Assembly (NCBI GenBank): GCA_050084515.1
Contig: CM114272.1
Location: forward strand, 40,114,001-40,178,000
Direction: 5' to 3'
Source of the DNA: Blasia pusilla
Taxonomy: Eukaryota > Marchantiophyta > Marchantiopsida > Blasiales
DNA length: 64,000 bases
Shown: positions 44,259-57,905 of the stretch, one piece after another
How the letters are laid out: each line of letters starts with the position of its first letter
Position numbering within the stretch: position 1 is the first letter of the stretch
The notes under the pieces: generated by a model
Told to the model about the DNA's origin: nothing
Seen by the model: the letters and a program-made list of their open reading frames with translations, nothing else
Databases searched by the model: none
Program-made: the position numbers and the translations under genes

Positions 44259-47200
44259 TTGACCTCTCGAGGACGTCCTCCGCTATCTCCAAAGGCTCTC
44301 AACTGGATCTTGTTGATTTATCCTAACAGACGTGACATCGCAGATTCCGATGCAGTGAGAGGAACGAGTGAGGCAAGTACATCTAACAATAGTACATTGC
44401 GAGAGATGGCAAAGACTTTGTATGAAGTTCCACTCTTTACGGCCATGGACTTTATGATATGTAAAGATCAACCAACTAAGGTTTTTCGATTTGGCGGCGA
44501 AGCTCTATGAGAGCAACAAGTTTGGTTCTTCTAGTGTTGAGACTCGCACAAGAGATGTGGCAGACGTACCCTTGGAGCAAATGCTCGTGACAAATTCCAC
44601 AGAGAGTTGGCATGCAACAACAGCTAGAGTGGGGTAATTTCCAACTAGACCAGAGATGGAGCAGGCAACCGTCTCACCATGAGTTGTTGTCTTGGACAAC
44701 ATAGATGGAATATTCCAGTTTGTTGGTCCGTTTAGAGTCATGTATGGACTACAACGTGTGCTTATTGATTCAAGAGCATCATCCCTGATGTTGGGAAAGG
44801 CAACATGTGTAGAGATGTGTGAGATCATTCTGTGTCCATTCTAGATTTGACTTCACTAGGAGGCATATCCCCGACATAGTATGTGACTCGTGATGAGATT
44901 GCAATGAGGATTTGGCTTGATCATCCTACAGATAGTGCGATGGTGCAGACGCAAGGGGTGATGACATGCACCGTTTGAGTCCTATGATGTTTTGGTATGG
45001 GCTACCGTATTGTATTCCCTTGGGTTCACACTTGGAATTTGGGAGGAGATATTCTCCTATCGACCAAATTGGCAGTCATGTTAGGGACCAGCCAATCAGC
45101 TACCCATGCGGTATGTAGGGAGACTTGATGGTTCACTCCGAAGGTTGACCACAACATTTGTAGCTTATTATGGCACATTATATTGGCTTGGAGATTTATT
45201 GGAGGAAGGCCCGTGTAGAGGATAGTCTTGAGGAATGGCATGCGATGACGAAAGTGACTACATATATTTGCAACATTTCTTGAGCTTTGTAGGATATGAA
45301 TATTGATTTGCAAAGGAGCGCATATGGGCTTGTGAGGCAAGTGTGGATTTGAGCCTATGCTCTAGAGCGAGACAAGATAGAGTTACCACGTGCTCTAGAA
45401 GTGGAGACCTTGATATCCTTAAATCCAATACCGATTGTGTGGTAGTATCCCGAGGAGAGTGTATGTATAATTGATCTCTTTGGAGGGATTAGTACTACTT
45501 TGGCTCCAGTGTTGCAGATCAAAGTATGATTACATAAGTACTTGTACGTTGGGAGGAATGAGACTCCACAAAGAGTCTCATTACACCATATGTTAAGACG
45601 AATCTAGCAATATCCTCATTTATTTCCAATGTCTATAGTCAAGGGATATTAGCATGTGCTACTTGCCGACATTTTGCTGTTAGGGGCATTGGATTTGGAT
45701 AGGGTTGGTTTGATACATTTGGTGGTGGATGTATGGCCATGTTAAGGTCATTCTTAGGCAATCGCGGACTTGGTTTACAAGACCTGAGGTTGGCCATGTT
45801 TTAGGAGATGTTGTGAGTTCTTCCACACTTGTAGACTACTGAGAGATGTTCTTTGGCCTATATTTAAGAGAACCTCCCATTATTAGTTGACACTCAAGTC
45901 CGAGTGATGGTGAGTGTACATCAAGTGCGGTTGTGGATAGGACCAAAAAATGATTTTGGATCGCGCACACCATCCACAATTATGGCGGATGAATCTTTTA
46001 CCATCCGAGTTGTTGAGGCGGGCATATATGGAGTTCAAAGACCATCCATACTTACAATAGATGCGATCTTGGGTCCAAGGCGGTGATATGAGCTTGTTCC
46101 TCGTGATGATGTACCAAAATTGGCAGTGGCCAATCGGATGGACCAACTAAGGGCAACATTACCTACATTCGTGAGTTTTTCTTCATCTGATGCTTTTCAT
46201 TATGGAAGACCAAGCATGATATGAGATGAGCAGGCACGTACACTGGTGGATCCCAACGTTGATGAGCATGGGAAAGCTACGGGGTTCTCTACAAGTATGA
46301 CGACAGTCCCTATGACGGTAGAAGCATACTTCAAATAGGTATTGGGTCAAGCTATGGACCTGAATTGTCTTACTTGGATGTTCCGTCTTAATTTGGCTTA
46401 GCAGAGATGGATGCGAGAGGCGTTTGTAACATTATGTACACTTTGCAACGCAACGTCTATCGAGACGGGTGAGACACAAGCTGGGGGCGCAATGGTGATG
46501 GAGACACACTCATGGACTTTATAGAACATCTCACAGGCGCATTTAGAGATGGGAGTTCGTTTTGCTAATGTTGGACCTATTGGAGTTCCCGGAGAGTCGG
46601 TGTCTGAGTTGAGAGAGCAAATTGTTGCTCTAGAGATGGCTAATTAGTAACCATCATCCTACTCTTCTTTAGAGGTCAGGTAAGAGACTTGGAAGCCAGT
46701 GATTGGTCTTAGATTGATTGGAGCGGAGAGGTGACAAATGTTGCATTTCTTATGGAGATTTAGGCACTATTTTGCGTATAGTATGCATGACTTGGGTATG
46801 TTGAAGGATCTAGGTATTTGGATCGAGTTGGATAGTGATACGCCTATCTTCTGACAACCCCCTAGGTATTTTGACATCGAGCGAGCCTTCATTCAGAGTA
46901 GGAGTTGAGACTTGGTTGACATTGGACTCGTTGAGAGATCGCTTAGAGAGTATGCCTCTACCATGGTTATGTCGACAAAGAAGGACATGCATGGCTAGTG
47001 TACCAATAGGCGGATGTGTGGGGATTACCATCCTATCAATCAGCATACAAAGGCGTCCAAGTGAAAGATAGAGAGAAGACAACATTTTGAGGGATAGGTC
47101 CTTTTCGGGAAGGATTGTTTGTGCAAGTGGCGGTTCTTACCATTTGGGTTGAAGAATGGCCCTACGGGTTTTCAAAAAACTACGGATAGGATTTTGGGTG

Positions 47201-48110
47201 GTTTGGATTTTGCAAGATGTTACATCGATGATATTATCATCTTCAGTGCCACGGTTGAAAAGCATGAGAGACATTTGGAGGAGGTATTTCGGCAATTGCA
47301 GTTACATCCAAGCAAGTGCAAGTCCTTTCATGACTAGATGGAGTATCTTTGACACACCATTTATCTAGGGGATATTGGAGTTCAGCATATGAAGGTGGAG
47401 GCCATAGCATGCATTCCTTGAGCTACATATGTGAGTCGATTTCAAGCTTTTATGGGATTGGAAAATTACTACCTATAGTACGTGAAGGGCTTTAGTGCGA
47501 TTGCGAAGGCCCTAACTTTGCTAACTAGGCTTGAATAGCAATGGTTTTGGGAAGATGATCAAGAGTGAGCAGTTCAAGAGCTCAAGGACAAGTTGGGGTC
47601 CTTGTCTATTTTGAGGAGACCTACAAGTGGTCATTCATTCTAGTTACATGCAAACAAGAGTATGTTGGGGTTAGGAGTGGTGCTCACTTAGCAAGATTAC
47701 GAGGGGAAGGAGCTCGTAGTGGCATATGCGAGCCGCTCAAACAACATTGCATAGGAAAAGTACAATTCCTATGAGGGGGAGAGCTTAGCTACAACATGGG
47801 CAGTGGCCCATTTCAAATATTATTTTTCGGGAACCCTTTCCCGATCATCGGTGATCATCAGCCACTCTGATGGTTGATGGAGTCGGACAAGCTTACATGG
47901 AAGCGTGCCAGATATGCACTCTTGTTGTAGGAGTACGATTTTCATGTTGTCAATTGCATGGGGCATCTGAACCAAGATGGGGACGGATTGAGCTATAATC
48001 CATACACGAGCCAGAGCAACGCGATTGGAGCTATGTGGCATAGTAAGAGCAATGAGGAGATGGTGTCGGGTTGGCACGCATGTGCCTATTTGTGTTTGTT
48101 GGCTATGTTA
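44259..48110 (+). mobile_element. Degenerate Ty3/gypsy element (protease, RT, RNase H)
   Basis: Plus-strand remnants in order. The protease-like LIDSRAS at about 44762 is the LIDSGAS motif with Gly changed to Arg. An RT N-terminus with CGDYHPIN lies at about 47020. The RT core at 47119-47337 has FLPFGLKNGPTGFQ and the catalytic YIDD, then RNase H at about 47600-47830 with YASRSNN and SYEGE. Stops occur every few dozen codons. A different lineage from the 9.5-kb and 33-kb copies. Confidence 0.75.
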
Positions 48111-48728
48111 GGTCAGCATGAGGCATCCACTTCATGACGGAATCATGTGCTATCTGACTCCGAGATATGACTAGATTGAGTCATACATCATGGTAAATGA
48201 CTACGTATGACCGATTACTATTAGAGTCATATAAACCATGTCATTTACATGTGATGACTAAGGTTACAAGTATGGTATATGATTTGAATCATGAGGTATC
48301 AAGTTATTTATATATGACTGATGAGTCGCCACATATATCGACACATTGCAATCTTACGTGGCAACATTACTTCCACGTAGAAAGTAATATTTGATCTTTT
48401 GATCTTTTGGACCAACATGTCCCAAAAGATGAGCAGACATGCAGTGTCTATCATATATTGTGCAACTAGTATCGCCGCTTAGGTAAGATGATGCATGTGA
48501 TGGCCAACATATTGATATTGAAATGGTGATTTAAAATATTATTTTTTCCACGAGGAAAGTCTTAGATCTAGGATATATGAATTGGATAACGTTGATTTGC
48601 AAGTGGTCAATGATTACATCCGTAGTGTGTAATCGTTTGCCAAGTGATGTGCATGTTATAGTGTGAAGTCATTTTTTTAGATTATGATCGGCTAGTTTTT
48701 GGAGGGGTTAGGTTAGGAGGATGACGAG
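48111..48728. other. No gene recognised; end of degenerate gypsy region
   Basis: AT-rich, with no frame of interest. Just before 48729 is a purine-rich run (GGAGGGGTTAGGTTAGGAGG), suitable as a polypurine tract for the LTR-like segment that follows. Confidence 0.35.
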
Positions 48729-50341
48729 TGTGATACCCACAATTTTGTACTTTTGAAGAAATATATCTTTTTATTCAACGAAGACTTTAAATACATTATG
48801 ATTTTGATTATTTTATTTTATTATGGGAAGGAATTAGTAAGATTAAAGTGAATCACCAAGCTCCAAGGACAAGGCAGAGAGATAGAAAATCAAGGATTTG
48901 CCTAAGAGGAGAGGAGACTAAAATAACGAAGTCTCAAAACCCAGCAAGAAGCTTCGGAACGACAACGAAGCTCAGCGAAGCTCTGTCTATGAAGTACTTC
49001 GCTCTATAACGAAGCATAACGAAGAAGGAAGAAGAAGAGAAAGAAGTACTTTGCTCTTGTAAAAAGCACGAAGGACGAAGCACCTGGAACAAGAACCTAG
49101 AATGGAGCGCTTCGTCTTCAGATCAGGAGAAAGAGCTTAGTGCTCAAGCGAAGCAAAAGAGGTTTAGACTTAGCAGCGAAGCGAAGCTAAGACTGACAGT
49201 GATTTCAAGCGACACATAGTTAGTATAGTTAGAATAGGAAGAGACGCGACCCTTTGTATCAAATAAGTAGTTAAGATAATTTTGTTCTACGGATTCATAG
49301 GAAAAGCAAAGAGCACCATAGATCTAGGTAGTTACAAAAGTTGAAGAGACCTCACCTTCATCAAGAACGTTTCAAATCTTTGGATCACTCCTCCTTCATA
49401 GAGTATTTAAGAAGCAATGAAAGTAGCTATCATCATCATTTTGTTACGAAGTCCTTATGCTGTAGGAATGGTCCGAGCAAGGGAGCAGTACCCTCTCGAG
49501 CTTGTATACACTTTGAAGCTTTCTCATTCTTGATGGAGTAGTAAAGCAATAATTCCTTCATTCTGATGTGCGATGCTTATGTCTAAGTAGTTTTTTTGGG
49601 TTTGCAGAGTGAGGAGTGAATAAGGCGAAGCTTTCTCATCAATGGAATAATCAACATAGAGTTGTAGGACATATGTTTGACAGAGAGTAGCCTGCCGAGA
49701 CAGATTGAGTTATGAAAGTAGGAGAAGCCAGCTTTCATGTTGAGGTCTCTGTGAGGTTTCTTGAGATCGAGAGGAAATCTACCTGAGCATGCTGTCAACT
49801 CCACTAGAGAGAATTGAGAAAAAAAACTTTGGTACTAAGAAAGATCCCAAGATATTGATAAGACATTGAATATAAATCATACACATTTAAATACAACTAT
49901 TACAACAGAATTGTAATTTTGAACTCTCTTTTCATCAAACAATGATCCTCTTGGAGATCGAACTTATTAAATGATTGTAAAATAGAAACTCTTGTACATT
50001 ACAACGGGGTAGGCGCAATGAGCATCCTGCTCATTGTGAGATTCTATTTCTCTATGTCATAAGTGCCATAGTTACTATGTTTTGCGGTGGTAGTGAGTAT
50101 CGCTTATCGTGAAGGCTGCTATCAAGTGCAACAACACAAGATTGCCACGTGAAGAGGTACTTAAATTTAATTTTAAGTCCCTAAACAAATCAAGGACGAG
50201 AATTTACTTAACAAAATATAGGGGTCATACTTTTTAAAATTTGGTGGATTTAAAGTAAGTACAAGGGAAGGGAAAAAAATTCACATTATAAGTTAGGGAT
50301 TTCTAACCCAATAACAACGTACGTGATGTAGGAGGTATACA
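48729..50341 (+). repeat. Possible LTR (TGTGATACC...GGTATACA)
   Basis: It starts TGTGATACCC after a purine-rich tract and ends GGTATACA, with imperfect inverted termini. It contains no gene but many short GAAGC / AACGAAG repeats at 48930-49180. A 3' LTR of the preceding degenerate gypsy element would explain position and termini, but no second copy is present in the window to prove it. Confidence 0.35.
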
Positions 50342-50379
50342 TAGACTGTCCCCCCTCCCCAAGGGCCGAAGATGACCTT

Positions 50380-52200
50380 TTGGAGCATCGATCCTCACTG
50401 GAAGGATTTTTTGTATTAGTGACAATTCTTACCATTTGGGTTAAGGAATGCCTCAGTAGAGTTTTAGAGGGTCATGGATAGAATCTTGGCATGTCAGGAT
50501 CTTGCTAGGTGTTATATTAATAACATCGTAATCTTTAGCACCATGGTTGGGGAGTATGAGCGACATCTAGAGGAGGTATTTTGACCATTGTAGTTACATA
50601 GGTTGAAGCTACATCTAGGCAAGTGCAAGCTGTTCTACAACCAAATTGTCTACTTGGATCATACGATATATCCATGTGGCCTTGGTGTTCAGTAGATGAA
50701 GGTAGACGATATCTCACGTTTATATTCCATGCCCTATAGATTGCATTGAGTTTTTACATTCATGGGATTGGCAACTTCTATCGACTGTACGTCAAAGATT
50801 TTAATTTGATTGCGAAACCATGAACCTTGTTGACCAAGGTGGATCAGGAGTGGCGATGGGGGGATGAGTTGGAGAGAGCATTTAAGCCGCCTAAGGATGT
50901 GTTGATGTCCACGTCCATACTGAGGAGACCGATCAAGGAGCATCCTTTCCAGTTGCATATTGGTTGGGGTATGTTGGGGCTTGGAGCGGTGCTTACCCAT
51001 CATGATAATGAGGATAAATAGTTTATGGTGGATTAAGCAACTCGTTGGAACGATAGTAAAAGGCAAAGTATAGCTCATATGAGGGTGAGTGTTTGGTTGT
51101 AGTGTGGATTATCACGCATATTAGGTGTTATTTATTCATCAACCCCTTTAATTGCAATCATTGATCATCAACCACTTAAGTGGTTGATGGAGTACGACAA
51201 GCTTACAGGGAAGCTTTTAAGGTGGGCTCTATTGTTGCAGGAGTATGATTTCCATGTGGTTCATCGACGAGGGATGCTCAACTAGGATTCATAAGGGTTA
51301 AGTCGTCACCCATGCCCAAGTCAGCAAGATGCAATTGAAGCTTGTTCGCATGGAAAGAGTGATGAGGAGTTGGTGTCTGGATGGCACGCGTCATCTTATT
51401 TGAGCTTGTTGACTATGGAGATCCAAAATGTTGACACTTCTATGGTGAGATCTGATGGGGAGTCCTTAGATCCAGAGGCCGGTGAGGAGGCAAGAGGTGG
51501 CCGAGATATTCACGAGGATGGAGTAGTCTTGGAGTACTCATGTACATGTAGTGTTGTGAGCAAAGTGGATTCTAGAGAGTGGGATCGATTCCTATAGCGA
51601 GGCAGACGATTGTGGTGGGAGGAAACACATGTGTTACAAGTTTAGGAGCATGGTAGGGTATGCATGGTGCCACATCCTTCATAGAAAGCAGACTTGGTAC
51701 TAGTAAAGCATGCCCAAGAGGAGTTGGGTCACTTTGGAGTGAATCAAACGTATAGCTTGCTCTAGATACACTATTGGTGGGAGGCACGCACGGTGATGTT
51801 CAGTAGTTTTTTGCTAGGTGTATGATGTGTGATTGAGTTCAAACATCGTTCAATGCCTCGACTTCACATTTGCATCCGCTTTCGATCATGGGTTTACGTT
51901 GTAGATGGAGTTTGGATTTTGCAGGGCCTTTACCTTTAACATAGTGTCATAGTCGTTATGTGTTGGTGATAGTCGAGAACTTCTCGAAGTGGATGGAGTT
52001 GGTTGCATTGGTTCACAAAGCGAGTGAGAGAATAGCGTATGACCTTTCTAAGTTTAGGTATTGATACACCACAATACGGAGTTTCTTGGGGAGTTTCAAG
52101 CCTTCTATGATCAACGTAGATCGACCATTGCACCACGTCAGGAGATCATCTTGAGGCAGATGGACTAGCAGAGAGGATTATACATATAGTGAAGATAGGA
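50380..52200 (+). mobile_element. Degenerate Ty3/gypsy fragment, plus orientation
   Basis: It starts inside RT (FLPFGLRNAS, then RCYINN where YIDD is expected). RNase H (GAVLTHHDNED, HQPLKWLMEYDKL) follows, with a spacer encoding DGESLDPEAGEEARGG (51370-51600) and integrase-like sequence to about 52150. Many stops. Same family as the minus-oriented fragment at 52540-54046. Confidence 0.72.
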
Positions 52201-52539
52201 TTATAGAAGTACGGCTTGCAAAGAGGTCACCTAGGAGATTGGGACCTACAATTTTTTGTGGTTGGCGATGGGATACAGATTCAACACGCACCCATCCTTG
52301 TCGTCTTTCTCACCATATTTGTTTCTTTGTAGCCGAGAGCCTCATTTACATGCGGTTATTCATTAAGATTCTGGTGAGATATTGAACCTTGATGACCCTA
52401 ATGTGTGGATGTGAGCATGTTCTTTGAGGCGTGAGTTATTTTAGAGAGTGACGCTCATCACCTTTTAGAACTTGGCGATTGCGTAACATTGGGATACTTT
52501 GAGGAATGCAACTATTTGGGGAGATGGTTATCAGCTAAT

Positions 52540-54046
52540 TATCCAGAGGTTTCATCAAAAAGACTATGTCTACTTGGACTTGATCCCACTCTCTGGTACT
52601 GCTTGTGACGCTGCCAGTATGCAAGTACTCCAAGACTACTCCATCCTCATGAATTTCTCAGCCACTTGTCGTCTCCTCACCAGCCTCTGGATCTAAGGAC
52701 TCTCCATCATACCTCGCCTTCGAAGTCTCAACACTCCGGCTCTCCATAGCCAACAAGCCTAAATAGGCTGCCGTATGCCATCATGGCACCAACTCCTTAT
52801 CACTCTCTCCATGCCAGTGAGCTCCAGTTGCATCTCGCTGACTCGAGCATGGATTACGACTCAAACCATCACCATCCTGAATGAGCGTCCCGAATCTATG
52901 CACCACCTAGAAACCATAATCTTGCAAAAATTGAGCCCACCTCGCAAGCTTTTCTATAAGCTTCTTGGACTCCATCAACCACTTAAGTGGCTGATGATCA
53001 GTAATAATTGTAAAGGGATTGCCAAATAAGTAACACCTGAAATGCGCAACAACCCACACTGCAACCAAGTTCTCACCTCGTACGAGCTATACTTTGCCTC
53101 TAAATCATTGTTCAAGAGACTAGCATAAGCCAGCATGAACTCTCTACCCTCATCGTCATGATGGGTGAGCACGGCTCCAAGCCCCAACATGCTCCAATCT
53201 ATATGCAATTGGAAAGGACGCCCCCTGATTGGTCTCCTCAATCTAGGCGCATACGTCAATCTCTCCTTTAATAGTTGAAATGCTCTCTCTTGCTCATCCC
53301 CCCTTGTGTCACTTGTGATCCACCTTCATCAACAAGGTTAGCTGCTTTGCAATCAAATTGAAACCCTCGAAGTACCTTTGATAGAAATTCGCCAATCCCA
53401 TGAATGCACAAACTCAACTCACATCTATATGGCGTCGAATGCGTGAAATAGCCTCTACCTTTGTTTGTTGCACACCAAGGCCACATAGTTATATGGTATG
53501 ACCCAAGTACTCAATCTGGTTATAGAAGAACTTTCACTTGTCTGGATGTAGCTTCAACCCATATAACAGCAATCATCAAAACACCTCCTCTAGATGTCGC
53601 TCATGCTCCTCAACCGTGGTGCTAAAGACTATGATGTCATCAATATAACACCTAGCAAAATCCAGAGCTACCAAGATCCTATCCATGACCCTCTAAAACT
53701 TAATCAGAGCGTTCTTTGCAAATGGTAAGAACCCCCACTGGTACAAACAATCCTTCCGGTGAGGATCAATGCCCCAACATATCATCGTTTGTCTGTCCTC
53801 CAATCTGATAGGTAGATGATGGTATTCGGCTTGAAGATCTAAAAAATTGAAGACATGTGCATGCCCAATAGCATCAAAGATCTCCTCAGGGATGGGCATG
53901 GCATACCTATCGGACTTTGTCTACCGATTGATAGGTCGGTAATCTCCACACATGCGCCTATCCGTCTAGTTGCCATGCATATCCTTCTTGGCGGGCATGA
54001 GAGTGGCAGATGCATACTCTACATGCGACATCTCCACTAGTCCTGC
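52540..54046 (-). mobile_element. Degenerate Ty3/gypsy fragment, minus orientation
   Basis: Minus-strand RT with MCGDYRPINR, FNFLDLQAEYHHLPI (LDL.AGYHQI block) and RCYIDDIIVFSTTVEEHERHLEEVF, then RNase H (TDHQPLKWLMES) and a DGESLDPEAGEE segment near 52650. It ends at the MULE B terminus, so MULE B inserted into it or next to it. Confidence 0.75.
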
Positions 54047-54048
54047 TG

Positions 54049-54160
54049 AGGTGCGGTAAGAGGAGAGGAAGAGAGGAAACTTCCTTCAACCCAAAGATAT
54101 TTGAAGAGAGTTTCCATTGGTTTGGAGAGAGGAAGTTTTTTTTGTGAACATATTTTTCAA
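54049..54160. repeat. Left terminal repeat of MULE B
   Basis: GCGGTAAGAGGAGAGGAAGAGAGG, then CTTCCTTCAACCCAAA, GAAGAGAGTTTCC and GGAGAGAGG plus a T-run, in the same order as the MULE A right end. Confidence 0.85.
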
Positions 54161-54421
54161 TTTTGTTCTCTATGCTTAGTCACTTCCACAAATTGGTTTT
54201 TCCTCTTCCCCATTCTGGCAACATGTATAAATCAGACGGGTTGCAACTTGCACATAATTAAACAAACTAAAAAATCATTGGAACCACAATTATGGTACAA
54301 ATCACATTTTCCATCCAGGGTCTGAAAAAGGTTCATCATTTTTCCTTACCTAATTAGAGTTCAAGCTCATAATGAACATTCTAGCACTTCAAAGTACAAT
54401 CTAAGACCTCATGCTGCATCC

Positions 54422-57400
54422 TCATAGTGGTTTGTTGAGGATACTTTGCACTTCTTTCATGGACAAAATTAGTTTGTGGATTGCTATACCTACCTCCGAC
54501 TCTCTTAAAACTACAAGCAAAACATAGTACATGTGCTTACAAGGGAAATACCTTTTCCCACTTGTCTATCTTTGGACAAAGTCATCACATGAACATGTGA
54601 GAAAACAACATATGTATACCACATACATCACTGTGACACTTGAATTCACATTGTTGTTCGTGACCTAATACATCATTCATATTTTATTGCCACTATGAAC
54701 GTCTTTTGTGGCGATGATTTTGATGTTGGCCTCTCAAGCTTATGCGATTCACTTTGCTCTCTCCACCGTTGGCCTACACATTATGTTTCTCTTCATCCCA
54801 TTTCTTGACTCGAAAAAAAATAATGGATTGAGATCATCCACCTTCTCCGGATACATATTAACATCAATCTTGGGTTGGATCCAAAATTGGAAGATCTCTG
54901 TAATACGAACATGTTTCAAACTCCCTCCATCTACGAGTCTGAATCTACTTCCTCCTAAGTGCAATTGGTATCTGCAGCAATGGGCCAAATCGTGGGGCTC
55001 TTCCTTGGAGCTCCAATGACAACCATATAAGACTTTGAGAAAGCGCATGATTCATTTGGGTAGAAGTACTTGAATTGATCCTCGGTCCTAGTAATATGAT
55101 CCAAGGTTTTCAAACCCCATAAGCCTGACAATGGTCGTCCAATCCTTGTACAATTCTTGTTCATGAAAGTGCCGCATGCTCTCCTAATACCATCAGAGCC
55201 AACCTTGCAAGTGGATCAACGTCTAGGGTTGCTTCAAGAAATATGCCACCTCTTGAGGTTGCAATCCACCTTAATGACTGGAATCCCATATTGTTGAACA
55301 GCCCCCAAAACTAGATGTTGCGAAGTTCCAACTACATAAGCATTTTGAAATAAGACATTCATTGATTTTGGAGAAGTTACTTCAACTCGAATTTGGGAGC
55401 AATCTGTTTTCTCCGAATTTATGGGCGGGGTAATTTCATCATCCAAAAAAATCACCGGGTTTGTTCCTCGGTGTTGACGTTTGACATGCCTGAAGTCAAG
55501 ATACTTACCACGTCTCCAAGAGTCTCGCTCGGAGTGCTCTACCACCATCTGTGTGGGACGTCTCAAAACACGCCCATAAACGTCCCCACCAATATGGACA
55601 TCTGTCTCGAGAGGAGTTCCGGCTACGCATCGATTGAAGGCTTCCATATACAATTTCTCATTACCATATCCCACAGCGGCCCTAAAATAGAGCTCATAAA
55701 TCAAAGGGCCCTTTCCTTTGGTTATGCCTATTGTGAGGAAGATATGGGATGCTCCAGATTGTAGCCTTCCCCTTGCATGGTCTTGTTGGCATGCCTCCAC
55801 ACGTAAAATTTGTTGGCATGCTTGTAATGACCTCCAAGAGGAATGAACACTCTCGGCTCCACTTGTGTTTGGGCACAGGGAATTTTCATGAATGTTCAAT
55901 CCTTGCAGAGACAAAAATGTGAGAAGCAAGGGAACCAAAAAATCTCTATAAGTGAAGAAGATTGCAACTTGTCGGAACCCGACGAGTTGCAAGTAGGAGG
56001 CATCCCAGGAATGTCTATGTGTAACCCAACACATTCCTACGCGTTGCAACACCAAAGAACCTCCTACTGCTATCCGTCGGAATCGGACGGGTTGCAAATA
56101 GGAGGCCAATACGCTCTGGAAAATCCATGCGCAAGCCATCGGATTCCAACGGGTTGCATCACGTATGAATATCCTATTGCAAGCGGATGGAATCCGAAGG
56201 GTTGTAAGTAGGAAAACAAATTCACTACAATTTCTTTGTGCAACCCGTCGTAGTCCAACGGGTTGGAAGAAAATTTTCTCCAAAATTCAGACTTTCAACC
56301 CATCGAATTTCGACGGGTTGCAAGGAGTGTCGACAAGGCAAAACTTGCAACCTATCAGAATCCGACGGGTTGCACACTGGTGCAACTTGCAATCCATTAG
56401 AAATTGAAGGTTTGCAAACTGAGTATACTTGCTCACTTGCACTAGAACTTGCAATGCGTCGGGATCCAATGGGTTGCAGTCTCATGCAACCCATCGAAAT
56501 CCAACCGGTTGCAGACATATGCAACTTGCAACCCGTTGTAAACCGACAATTTGCACACTGAGTATACTTGCACACTTGGAACTTGCAACCCGTCAAGATT
56601 TGATAAGTTGCAGATTGATGCAACTTGTCGGAATATGATTGGTTGCAGATAGATGCACCTTGCAACCCGTAAGAAACACACAATTCAGAAACTTAGTATA
56701 CTTGCACACTTCGAACTTGCAACCTGTCAAGATCCAATGGGTTGGAGAATGATGCAACTTGTCGGGTTCGGACAGGTTGCACACTAAGGCAACCAATCAT
56801 CTCCAACATATTTCTTGGCTTTTGAGGTTTGGAATCCCTCACATTCTCACGGGTTCCAACCTTGCATTTGGACTATAGTTTTTTCAACAGTTTCTTCATG
56901 TGAGCTAGAAAGGAGAAAATTGTGAACTCACCTACGGCATGAAGATTCCCCGTTGTCTCATACGTACGGTCCATCAATTGATCCAGGAACACAACTCTTT
57001 GTATTTCCCCTCAATCGCATGCTTCCTCCACCATCCATGAAGTTGTTCTTGGCACTCCATGGTTTGTTTCAAGATTTTGTTATCCTTGCAAGGTTGAAGT
57101 AGAGCAACATGCTTTTTTCTCTTATTCTCCTTGATGCAAGATTTGGTGAAGCAAGTCTAAGGCTGTTGCCAATGGAAAGCATCTGACCTTTCCCTCTCAA
57201 GTTGAACTTCTCCACCTGAGAACACTTCCCTCATAGCAATCCATCCCGATTGTGCATTGTCCGCCATGAACCCATAAATTTTAGGAGGTAGCCTTTTGTT
57301 TTCCTTCACCACCTCCAATAAGAGTAACCAGCACTTCTTAAAACTTCCAACATCTTTTGCTTTTACCTCTCAGACAAAAATGGTTTTTGAGTCCCTTCTC

Positions 57401-57905
57401 CACATGGTTGTAAATGCATGCACCCATGGTCAACCATCCATTCAGCACCCTATACCAAATATCAAAGTTGCAAAAAAGATCTTCTCCTTCCCTCATTCTA
57501 TCAATAAGATCGAGGGCTCTGCACGGCCGTGCAATAGACATTTTGAAGACATAAGCCCTGGATCCCTTGCCTCCCTAGCCCATGAACTGCCATCTCTAAA
57601 TAAATGGAAATCTTCAATTAACCTTGATTCTGGTGATGGCATCCATTTCGGCCATCTTTCCATCAAGTACTCATATTTGACGCAACAAGTTCATAAAGCA
57701 TTCAAGAACAGCGAGAAATGCCTGATTTCCCCATAGTTATTTCTCCTCAGCAGCTCTGATCTCGCCCTCGCCAAGAATTCCAAGCAATTGTTCACAAATT
57801 TTTGATGTTGTTGTCAATTTGATCCCTCCAGGATTTGATCCCAGAGAGTTTCTATACACCTCAACCACTTTCTTTGGCAAATCCTCCTTGATTTGTCTCT
57901 AAATT
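54422..57905 (-). pseudogene. MULE B transposase (SWIM type), disrupted
   Basis: Homologous to the MULE A transposase from ICEQLLGI-like sequence (about 57.8 kb) through the GFMADNAQ.GWIA block (about 57.27 kb), a splice donor at about 56935, an intron filled with palindromes, and the large block from about 55890 to 55234 (SIYELYVRAAV-, CVAGTPL-, GIPVIKVDCNLKRWHIS-like). The C-terminal part 55164-54422 has a SWIM finger (CSCDDFVQR, stop TAG, TSGKRYFPCKH, about 54530-54595). The stop inside the finger, further frameshifts and the lost N-terminus make it inactive. It is more diverged than MULE A in its palindromes. Confidence 0.75.
55964..56781. repeat. Palindrome cluster 5 (about 16 degenerate copies) in the MULE B transposase intron
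   Basis: Copies begin near 55964, 56069, 56131, 56179, 56240, 56295, 56347, 56389, 56446, 56488, 56527, 56584, 56620, 56661, 56718 and 56754. Many show C-to-T or G-to-A changes at the CG steps, e.g. GCAACTTGTCGG and CCAATGGGTTGC. It occupies the same intron as cluster 4 of MULE A but without the 35-bp register. Confidence 0.85.
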
